Part shown: positions 41,359 to 48,267 of the stretch, piece after piece
How positions within the stretch are numbered: the first letter of the stretch is position 1
Layout: every line of letters starts with the position of its first letter
Source: Neptunomonas qingdaonensis
GTDB lineage: Bacteria > Pseudomonadota > Gammaproteobacteria > Pseudomonadales > Balneatricaceae
Length of the DNA: 64,000 bases
Direction of reading: 5' to 3'
Assembly (NCBI RefSeq): GCF_900113275.1
Contig: NZ_FOOU01000004.1
Coordinates: forward strand, 310,001-374,000
Made by a program: the position numbers and the translations under genes
The notes under the pieces: generated by a model
Seen by the model: only the letters and a program-made list of their open reading frames with translations
What the model was told of the DNA's origin: nothing
Database searches by the model: none

Positions 41359-41403
41359 GCACCATTAACGTGCCTGATCAGGCAAATGTATTATTAATGG
41401 TGC
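41359..41403. promoter_or_regulatory. Inverted repeat, possible NtrC upstream site or terminator
   Basis: GCACCATTAA and TTAATGGTGC are perfect partners 25 nt apart, with an inner palindrome TGCCTGATCAGGCA. NtrC sites use GCAC...GTGC half-sites, and the spacing of about 70-110 bp to the sigma-54 promoter at 41471 fits an enhancer. It could also end the kinase transcript. Confidence 0.45.
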
Positions 41404-41470
41404 ACCGCACATAGCATCCAACACCTCTTAAAAACAGTTAAGTATCTGTTATATATAATAATTCAACTAA

Positions 41471-41486
41471 TGGCACAGTTTTCGCT
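41471..41486 (+). promoter_or_regulatory. Sigma-54 promoter of the reductase-nirBD operon
   Basis: TGGCACAGTTTTCGCT has GG and GC exactly 10 nt apart and matches the -24 box fully. Confidence 0.8.
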
Positions 41487-41528
41487 TACTAATTAAATGT
41501 ATAGCAGCAGTAACACAATTTGGTATTT

Positions 41529-41588
41529 GAACAATGGCGTTCTCCTCAAGCATTGACATGATGCGCGAGCAGAGCGCCTTTTTTTATT
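41529..41588 (+). promoter_or_regulatory. ANTAR-type hairpin and leader terminator of the nirBD operon
   Basis: GAAC-AATGGC-GTTC (41529-41542) gives a 4-bp stem with an AATGGC hexaloop. Its 3' part is also the 5' arm of the terminator GGCGTTCT ... AGAGCGCC plus T8 (41536-41588). The two foldings exclude each other, as expected for antitermination by NasT. Confidence 0.8.
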
Positions 41589-41601
41589 CTGGAGATTAAC
41601 G

Positions 41602-42891
41602 ATGACACAGCCACATTTGGTGATTATCGGTAGCGGTATGGCAGGAGGCAGACTACTTAATGAAATTATCCGCCGTCAGCCGGATCGTTTCAGAATCTCT
41701 GTCTTTGGTGAAGAACCCCATCCCAATTACAACCGCATTATGCTGTCACCACTTTTAGCGGGCGACGTAACAAAAAAAGAGATCGTTCTCAATTCACATG
41801 AGTGGTATGCAGAACACAACATCACCTTGTTTGCAGGCGAACGCATTGTTGACATTGACCGCACGCAACAATCCCTGCGCAGCCATACAGGCACTGAATT
41901 AACCTACGATCAATTGGTTTTTGCAACCGGATCACGTCCTGCAAAAATCGCCGCCAGCGGCCAGCAGCTGAGTAATATTTTTGACTTCAGAACACTCGAA
42001 GATGTCGATGCTATTGTGAATACCGCTAAATCGGCAAATCACGCAGTCGTCATTGGTGGTGGTTTACTCGGTCTGGAAGCGGCCTACGGGTTAGCCATCA
42101 AAGGTGTTAAGACAACCGTCATTCATCGATCAGGCCACTTACTGAACAGACAGTTGGACGCACAAGCGGGTGAAATGTTGCGCCTCTCGTTACAGGAACG
42201 TGGCATAGAAACTTTACTGAATACCGAAGTTGATAGTTTCCATGGCGACACTGCGGTCAGCAGCATGACGCTTAAAAACGGCGATGTGCTTAATGCAGAC
42301 CTGGTGATTATTGCCACAGGCATCACACCGAATACCCTGTTAGCGCAAACGGCAGCATTAGAGGTCAACCGGGGAATCGTGGTTGATGATCAGCTCTTCA
42401 CTTCTGACGAACATATCAGTGCCCTCGGTGAATGTATCGAACATCGTGGTGAAACCTTCGGCTTAGTTGCGCCTATTTGGGATCAGGCCGATATTCTGGC
42501 CAATCGCTTAGTGTTTAGCACTGACACTGACTATTCCACTAAAGCCACGCCCACCAAACTGAAAATATCCGGTATCGACCTATTCTCCGCGGGTGAGGTT
42601 AACGGCCAACCGCATGACCGTGTTGTGGTGCTACAGGACAAAGACCGCCGTGCGTACCGCAAACTCATCATCAGAAACGAAACCCTGATCGGCATAGTTC
42701 TGTTTGGCGATGTACAGGATGGTAACTGGTATTACGAACTTTTAGAGCAGCAGATCAAGATTGAACATCTGCTGCCCACCCTGCTGTTTGGGCAGTCTTA
42801 CTGTTCAAGCCTGCAGGACACAGATAACTCGACTCATCACTCAGATCAAGAGAATCAGCCGGATACCGCGCTGACAGGAGCCTCCCTATGA
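41602..42891 (+). CDS. FAD-dependent NAD(P)H oxidoreductase, nitrate reductase electron-transfer subunit
   Basis: 429 residues with a two-dinucleotide-binding-domain layout: FAD site IIGSGMAGGRLLNE (about 7-20), NAD site VVIGGGLLGLEAAYGL (about 149-164), and FAD-binding ATGSRPA (about 113) and ALGECIEHRG (about 273). It resembles NirB's N-terminal domain and the small flavoprotein (NasC in Klebsiella, NasB in Bacillus) that passes electrons to the assimilatory nitrate reductase. The C-terminal 30 residues are polar. CTGGAG precedes the ATG, and the stop overlaps nirB by 4 nt. The pairing with NasA is inferred from context. Confidence 0.8.
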   Translation: MTQPHLVIIGSGMAGGRLLNEIIRRQPDRFRISVFGEEPHPNYNRIMLSPLLAGDVTKKEIVLNSHEWYAEHNITLFAGERIVDIDRTQQSLRSHTGTELTYDQLVFATGSRPAKIAASGQQLSNIFDFRTLEDVDAIVNTAKSANHAVVIGGGLLGLEAAYGLAIKGVKTTVIHRSGHLLNRQLDAQAGEMLRLSLQERGIETLLNTEVDSFHGDTAVSSMTLKNGDVLNADLVIIATGITPNTLLAQTAALEVNRGIVVDDQLFTSDEHISALGECIEHRGETFGLVAPIWDQADILANRLVFSTDTDYSTKATPTKLKISGIDLFSAGEVNGQPHDRVVVLQDKDRRAYRKLIIRNETLIGIVLFGDVQDGNWYYELLEQQIKIEHLLPTLLFGQSYCSSLQDTDNSTHHSDQENQPDTALTGASL

Positions 42892-45431
42892 ACAAGCAAA
42901 ACCTCGTTGTTGTTGGTAACGGAATGGTAGGACACCAGTTCCTGCAAAGCCTGGCTGATAGCGGCCAACTGGATCAGTTTAATGTCACTGTTTTCTGCGA
43001 AGAACCCCGTTTAGCGTATGACCGGGTTTACCTCAGCAGCTATTTTAGTGGTGCAACGGCTGAAGATCTGGCGATGGGCCAGATTGATGTTTACCAGAGT
43101 TGGGGGTTAAACGTCCTGATTGGTGAAGCCGTGACCTCGATTGATCGTGACGCACAGCATGTTCACACCAACAAGGGCACCACCCTTTTTTATGACAAGT
43201 TGGTATTGGCCACCGGTTCATACCCATTTGTTCCTCCGGTTCCCGGCCACACGCGTGAGCATTGTCTGGTATACCGCACTATAGAAGATCTTGAAGCGAT
43301 TAAAGCCTCTGCAACCGGCGCTAAAGTCGGGGTTGTTGTCGGTGGTGGCTTGCTCGGACTTGAAGCCGCTAAAGCGATCAAGGATCTGGGCCTTGAAACT
43401 CACGTGGTTGAGTTTGCTCCACGACTGATGGCGGTTCAGCTGGATGAAGGCGGCGGTAACCTGCTACGTAAAAAAATTGAAGACCTGGGTGTAAAAGTTC
43501 ATACCGGTAAAAACACGCAGCAGATTGTTGATGGCAAGGATGCCTATCATCGTATGGAATTTGCCGACGGTGAAGTGCTGGAAACAGATTTAATCTTGTT
43601 TTCAGCCGGTATCCGCCCACGTGATAACCTGGCACGCGATTGCGGTCTTGAAGTGGGCGAGCGCGGCGGTATTGTCGTTGACAACAACTGCCAGACCTCA
43701 GACCAAAAGATCTACTCTATCGGCGAATGTGCTTTGTGGAGTGGTCGTATCTACGGACTGGTTGCACCGGGTTATGCGATGGCAAAAGTGGTTGTTGAAC
43801 AGCTTTCAGGTGGAGATAAGCAGTTCCTCGGCGCGGATATGAGTACCAAGTTAAAATTAATGGGAATTGATGTTGCCAGTATCGGTGATGCCCATGGCCA
43901 TACCAAAGGCGCCCTGAGCTATACCTACAACGATCAGGTCAACCAGATTTATAAAAAGATTGTCGTTTCTGAAACAGGTAATGAACTGCTGGGGGCTATT
44001 CTGGTAGGTGAAGCCAATGACTACGGCACCTTACTGCAGTACGCACTCAACGGAATTCAACTACCGAAAAACCCTGAGACATTGATCGTACCTAACTTTG
44101 GTGGAGACGATGCAGAAACAGGCCTGGGGATCAGTGCGCTTCCCGATACCGCGCATATCTGCTCTTGTCATGATGTCACCAAGGGCGCTATTTTCTGCTC
44201 GATAGAAGCCGGCGCACAAACCGTTTGTGAAGTAAAAGCAGCCACGAAAGCCGCTTCTGGATGTGGTGGCTGTAACCAGCTGTTAACCGATCTTGTTAAC
44301 CACGAGCTGGAACAGCGCGGCGTCACAGTCAGCCACGATATCTGCGAGCATTTTGCCTTCACTCGTGAAGATCTTTACAACATTATCCGTATCGAAGAGA
44401 TCAAAACCTTTGATGGCTTACTGAGTAAGCATGGTCACGGTCATGGCTGTGAAATCTGCAAACCGCTTGTCGGCTCGCTGCTGGCCTCTTGCTGGAATGA
44501 ATATATCCTCGATAAACCGCATGTTGGTTTACAGGACACTAACGATACCTTCATGGCGAATATGCAGAAAGACGGTACTTATTCCGTTGTTCCTCGCGTA
44601 CCCGGTGGTGAAATCACACCCGATCAGCTTATTGCTATTGGCCAGGTCGGCAAAAAATATAACCTATATACCAAGGTAACGGGCGGCCAGCGAATTGACC
44701 TGTTCGGCGCGCGTCTTGAAGAGCTGCCGGAAATCTGGAAAGAGCTGATTGATGCAGGCATGGAAACGGGCCACGCCTATGGTAAATCACTGCGTACCGT
44801 CAAATCCTGTGTGGGTAGCACCTGGTGCCGCTATGGCGTAGACGACAGTACCGGGCTCGCGATTGAGCTGGAGAACCGCTACAAAGGCCTACGTGCGCCA
44901 CACAAAATCAAGTTCGGTGTATCAGGCTGTACGCGCGAATGTGCCGAAGCACAAAGTAAAGATATTGGCATTATCGCAACAGAAAAAGGCTGGAATCTTT
45001 ATTTATGCGGTAACGGTGGTATGAAACCTCGTCATGCCGATCTGTTCGCTACCGACCTCGACAAAGATACATTGGTTAAATATATCGATCGCTTCCTGAT
45101 GTTTTATATTAAAACCGGCAAACGCCTGCAGCGTACCTCGGTCTGGATGGAGAACCTCGAAGGCGGCCTGGAATACCTGCGAAAAGTAGTGATCGATGAT
45201 CATCTGGGTATGAATGAAACACTCGAAAGCCAGATGGATCATGTGGTTGCCACGTATGAATGTGAATGGAAACGCACCATCGAAGATGAAGACGCTCTGA
45301 AACGCTTCCGTACTTTCGTCAACAGTGAAAAAACAGACAACAACATTGTCTTTATTCAGGAGCGTGGCCAGATTCGTCCCGCTACGGAAGAAGAAAAAGC
45401 AGTGGCTGAACCCATCAAGATGATTATGTGA
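42888..45431 (+). CDS. nirB: Assimilatory nitrite reductase (NADH), large subunit
   Basis: 847 residues. Order: FAD/NAD domains (about 1-310; VVVGNGMVG and GVVVGGGLLGLEAAK), a [2Fe-2S] BFD-like domain (about 420-480; HICSCHDVTKG and GCGGCNQL), a second BFD-like cysteine segment (HGCEICKPL, about 525), then nitrite/sulfite reductase halves carrying siroheme and [4Fe-4S]. The cofactor cysteines are CVGSTWC (about 640) and GCTREC (about 682). It reduces nitrite to ammonia in the cytoplasm with NADH. It is coupled to the upstream flavoprotein gene (ATGA) and followed by nirD after 10 bp. Confidence 0.96.
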   Translation: MNKQNLVVVGNGMVGHQFLQSLADSGQLDQFNVTVFCEEPRLAYDRVYLSSYFSGATAEDLAMGQIDVYQSWGLNVLIGEAVTSIDRDAQHVHTNKGTTLFYDKLVLATGSYPFVPPVPGHTREHCLVYRTIEDLEAIKASATGAKVGVVVGGGLLGLEAAKAIKDLGLETHVVEFAPRLMAVQLDEGGGNLLRKKIEDLGVKVHTGKNTQQIVDGKDAYHRMEFADGEVLETDLILFSAGIRPRDNLARDCGLEVGERGGIVVDNNCQTSDQKIYSIGECALWSGRIYGLVAPGYAMAKVVVEQLSGGDKQFLGADMSTKLKLMGIDVASIGDAHGHTKGALSYTYNDQVNQIYKKIVVSETGNELLGAILVGEANDYGTLLQYALNGIQLPKNPETLIVPNFGGDDAETGLGISALPDTAHICSCHDVTKGAIFCSIEAGAQTVCEVKAATKAASGCGGCNQLLTDLVNHELEQRGVTVSHDICEHFAFTREDLYNIIRIEEIKTFDGLLSKHGHGHGCEICKPLVGSLLASCWNEYILDKPHVGLQDTNDTFMANMQKDGTYSVVPRVPGGEITPDQLIAIGQVGKKYNLYTKVTGGQRIDLFGARLEELPEIWKELIDAGMETGHAYGKSLRTVKSCVGSTWCRYGVDDSTGLAIELENRYKGLRAPHKIKFGVSGCTRECAEAQSKDIGIIATEKGWNLYLCGNGGMKPRHADLFATDLDKDTLVKYIDRFLMFYIKTGKRLQRTSVWMENLEGGLEYLRKVVIDDHLGMNETLESQMDHVVATYECEWKRTIEDEDALKRFRTFVNSEKTDNNIVFIQERGQIRPATEEEKAVAEPIKMIM

Positions 45432-45441
45432 GGAGAATAAA

Positions 45442-45780
45442 ATGACTAAACAATCAGAATGGCTTGACCTGTGCAGCATTGGTGACCTAGTCGAAAACAG
45501 TGGTGTATGCGCTCTGCTCAAAGAGCAGCAAATCGCCCTTTTCTACTTACCAGCCGAACAGAAAGTTTATGCCGTAGGTCAGTACGACCCTTTCGGCAAT
45601 GCCAATGTGATTTCACGCGGCATAATTGGCTCCAAAGAGGGCAAGTTGTTTGTTGCCTCTCCTCTGTATAAACAGCATTTCCTCTTGGAAGACGGCTGCT
45701 GTCTGGAAGACGAGACAGTGAGCCTGCCCGTCTGGAAAACACAGATCATTAATGAGCGAGTGATGATTCAGACGGTTTAA
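45442..45780 (+). CDS. nirD: Nitrite reductase (NADH), small subunit
   Basis: 112 residues with a Rieske-like beta fold that lacks the Cys-His iron ligands, the normal state of NirD (VYAVGQYDPFGNANVISRG, here the region 42-60, and VASPLYKQHFLLEDG). It stabilises or activates NirB. The ATG has AGGAG upstream. It closes the nirBD operon, followed by a strong terminator at 45798. Confidence 0.94.
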   Translation: MTKQSEWLDLCSIGDLVENSGVCALLKEQQIALFYLPAEQKVYAVGQYDPFGNANVISRGIIGSKEGKLFVASPLYKQHFLLEDGCCLEDETVSLPVWKTQIINERVMIQTV

Positions 45781-45797
45781 AAGTAAAAACGGATACT

Positions 45798-45835
45798 GCC
45801 CATCTACTAGTGAGAATGATAGATGGGCGGTTTTT
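45798..45835 (+). terminator. Intrinsic terminator of the nirBD operon
   Basis: Stem GCCCATCTA / TAGATGGGC with a 13-nt loop, then GGTTTTTAT. Confidence 0.9.
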
Positions 45836-45976
45836 ATCCATGCCAGGCATATCTATACCAGCAACCTGATCTTTACGTAACACCAATGTTGGTCCACAAA
45901 CGGCACACTCATACAGTGGAATCCCTGCATCACAAGCTTCTTGTGACTAGCCTTTTTTCATAACTTCATTGAACAA

Positions 45977-46570
45977 TCAAGTTAGTGCTTGCTCAACAAA
46001 ATCCAGTCGATCCTGGCCCCAGAAAACGTCTGATCCAACCACAAAAGTGGGGACGCCAAATACGCCTTTAGAAATGGCTTCTTCCGTATTATCACTCAAT
46101 ATTTTAGCGTAACTCTGTTCATCTTTGGCGGTTTGAATCAGTGTTAGCGGTAGTTGTAACTTAATCAATACATCGGCTATTACCTGTTCATCCGCTAAAT
46201 TAAGATTATCTCTCCACAGCGCAGCACCTAGCGCAATCACTAATTCAAGGGCATCATGTTGGCTCTGGATAGCAGCAATCACTGTCCGTACCGCAAGGCT
46301 TTCATCAACAGGAAAATATGTCGGCTCAAGATGAATTGGTAAAGCCAACCTGCTACTCCAGCGTTTTAACTCTGCTAAACGGTAGGCCTGACGCTGCTGG
46401 GAGCGTTGCTTCAACGGTTGTCCTCCCGTGCGGGGAAACAGCTCACTAAGAAGCACCGGTTTTAAGTCTATATCAGCATTTTTTTGTTTCGCTATCTGGC
46501 CAAGACGAGCGCCAGAGAAGTAGCTCCACGGCGAATTTAAAACGAAATAATATTCTATTTTTTTAGTCAT
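45977..46570 (-). CDS. DsbA-family protein, 2-hydroxychromene-2-carboxylate isomerase-like
   Basis: 197 residues of the thioredoxin-like DsbA/kappa-class GST group: YYFVLNSPWSYFSG (about 7-20, with the catalytic Ser position in SPWSY), an all-helical insert, then GVFGVPTFVVGSDVFWGQDRL (parts FGVPTFVVG and FWGQDRLDF, about 170-190). In this family the enzyme isomerises aromatic degradation products with glutathione, but many copies have unknown substrates. There is no CxxC. It stands on the opposite strand inside the nitrate cluster and probably has nothing to do with it. Confidence 0.85.
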   Translation of the reverse strand: MTKKIEYYFVLNSPWSYFSGARLGQIAKQKNADIDLKPVLLSELFPRTGGQPLKQRSQQRQAYRLAELKRWSSRLALPIHLEPTYFPVDESLAVRTVIAAIQSQHDALELVIALGAALWRDNLNLADEQVIADVLIKLQLPLTLIQTAKDEQSYAKILSDNTEEAISKGVFGVPTFVVGSDVFWGQDRLDFVEQALT

Positions 46571-46741
46571 TTTTTTCAGCCCATGAGTGACGTCAGTTAA
46601 ACAGATAATAGGTTTTTAACAGAAGGATATATACGCTTTAAATAGATAAAGAGTTTAAAAAAAATACATGGGTAATAAAGCAGAAGACACAAACCTTCGT
46701 CGTACATTACATATCAGGCTTGTGTGTAAAACGCCTGGGCA
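46571..46741. other. Intergenic region between isomerase and MscS genes
   Basis: AT-rich DNA holding the isomerase promoter on the minus strand; the part up to 46823 includes the terminator of the MscS gene. Nothing else seen. Confidence 0.4.
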
Positions 46742-46767
46742 AACAAAAAGGTAATCCGAAGATTACC
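46742..46767 (-). terminator. Intrinsic terminator of the MscS-family gene
   Basis: Minus strand: GGTAATC-TTCG-GATTACC followed by TTTTTGTTTG, with an extra-stable UUCG tetraloop, 57 bp after the stop codon. Confidence 0.85.
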
Positions 46768-46823
46768 CTGCAAATGAAAAGATCCGTGCTTCCTTTGTTG
46801 CTTGTATCAGCAAAAGAAGGTGC

Positions 46824-47870
46824 TCAATATTCCCACTTTACTTTTTCCTCTTCTTTTTGCTCACTGATCTGGTCTAGCTGTTGTCGTTTTTGCTCTATGC
46901 GAGCTTCTATATTAGCTTTTACTTCACCACTGGCTGCACCGAGTTCTTCATCCAAAGAATGTAGTTCTGTATTCAATTGTTCCTCAGCCGATTCGTGCTG
47001 CTCGGCTTTTTCTGCTTTATCAAAAACAATAGACTCGACATTGGATGATGTGTCGACCGGTGCTTTAACTGCAAAATCCGGGATTACTTTGGCATTGTCA
47101 TCCAAACGCCTTTGATTAACAAAACTAGGCGATACAATCTCTACACCATCATTATGTAATACATCTAAAATGGCGCGATACAGCAATGAACGAGTGGTCA
47201 GCATACTTTTCACATCCACTAGTAAGCCACTAACCCGGTAGGTAATCGCATCATTACCCAACTCAATGACCTGAACGAAAGGATCGGCCAGTTCGCAAGC
47301 CTGCGCAGCAGAAATCAAGAGGGATTCTATGCGTGAGTAATGAATGTCGTACCCCAGCGATAGGGTACTGGAAATAATCGCACCTGATTTACTGACCACC
47401 TCTACAGGACGGGTGATCAGGTACAGGTTTGGCAACGTGATTAATTCACGATGCTCGCTTTGAATTTCGGTATCAAACAAGCCCCGTTCAGAAACACGAC
47501 CGAAATGATTTTCTACCCGAATGAAATCACCGGTATTAAAGGGCCGGTTCATACGCAGCATGATACCCGCCATAAAGTTGGCAACAAAAGTTGTCGATGA
47601 GAACGCAACAAGACCAGAAAGTAATACCCCGGTGAGCGCTATCACCTGATTTCGTGCGGTATCACTCACCGGCAACGAAAAGGTAACCATCATAAAGCCG
47701 ACCAATGTAAGCGCCAATAAAACTAATTGTCGCGGTAGCTTTTTCTCATTGCCAAGCTCAGGATGACGTCCCAACAACAACCAGTTCATTATCAATAAAA
47801 ATCCAATAACTACCGTACTAACAGCCAGTAAGGGCGCTATAAAAATAATGTTGTCTATCAAACGTTCCAT
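46824..47870 (-). CDS. MscS-family mechanosensitive channel
   Basis: 348 residues. Three to four N-terminal helices end in the pore-lining TM3 (GVLLSGLVAFSSTTFVANFMAG, about 79-100). The MscS beta domain follows with FNTGDFIRV (about 110-118), GRVSERGLFDTEIQ and the loop LPNLYLITRPV (about 145). A long charged C-terminal coiled coil (about 285-345; EEQLNTELHSLDEELG) is an addition to the standard channel. It protects cells in osmotic downshock, although small variants may have other signals. It is transcribed toward the isomerase gene and against the nitrate genes. Confidence 0.88.
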   Translation of the reverse strand: MERLIDNIIFIAPLLAVSTVVIGFLLIMNWLLLGRHPELGNEKKLPRQLVLLALTLVGFMMVTFSLPVSDTARNQVIALTGVLLSGLVAFSSTTFVANFMAGIMLRMNRPFNTGDFIRVENHFGRVSERGLFDTEIQSEHRELITLPNLYLITRPVEVVSKSGAIISSTLSLGYDIHYSRIESLLISAAQACELADPFVQVIELGNDAITYRVSGLLVDVKSMLTTRSLLYRAILDVLHNDGVEIVSPSFVNQRRLDDNAKVIPDFAVKAPVDTSSNVESIVFDKAEKAEQHESAEEQLNTELHSLDEELGAASGEVKANIEARIEQKRQQLDQISEQKEEEKVKWEY

Positions 47871-48103
47871 AAAAAGCCCCTGCGCATCCTATAAATATTT
47901 CGTTTAGTATTAATCAGCTTCGTTTATTAGATTGAAATCCAGCTATATTACAACATGTTAAGTCCCACAACGGTGCAATTTTCATTGCGATGCACACTAC
48001 AGAACATCTGCTATTTAGTCACAACTAAAAAACCATCAGCGCTCACAAAAAAAATACCTTTAATAACAAGGTACTACAAAAAATACGACCACTACAAATA
48101 CGA
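47871..48103. other. Divergent intergenic region, MscS gene / nasA
   Basis: AT-rich DNA with the MscS promoter on one strand and, further on, the nasA promoter. An NtrC enhancer for the sigma-54 promoter would be expected here, but none is clear. Confidence 0.4.
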
Positions 48104-48119
48104 TGGCACTAATTATGCA
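48104..48119 (+). promoter_or_regulatory. Sigma-54 promoter of nasA
   Basis: TGGCACTAATTATGCA has the GG-N10-GC spacing and a perfect TGGCAC box. Confidence 0.8.
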
Positions 48120-48189
48120 TTGGTTTAAGTGAGGTATTAGTTAGAGCAGTTTTAGTTAGACAGGTACGCAGAAAACGTACCCACATTTG

Positions 48190-48257
48190 TTCTCGGTATT
48201 GAGAAGCTTTGGCAATGGCGCTATTTCAGGATTACTCCTGTGTAGCGCCTTTTTTTT
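48190..48257 (+). promoter_or_regulatory. ANTAR-type leader and terminator of nasA
   Basis: A first hairpin TTCTC-GGTATT-GAGAA (48190-48205) is followed by TGGC-AATGGC-GCTA (48210-48223 region, one wobble) with the shared hexaloop. The terminator GGCGCTA ... TAGCGCC with eight T (48217-48257) uses part of the second hairpin. Confidence 0.78.
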
Positions 48258-48267
48258 GGGAATAAAC

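Noticed and set aside
45850-45965. Short minus-strand frame with a Cys-pair segment (YECAVCG)
   Set aside because: It has a stop right after its only good start and no family match; too short to support.
48187-48267. Start of nasA at 48187 with a hydrophobic leader read as a signal peptide
   Set aside because: This stretch is the leader RNA with hairpins and terminator; assimilatory nitrate reductases are cytoplasmic.
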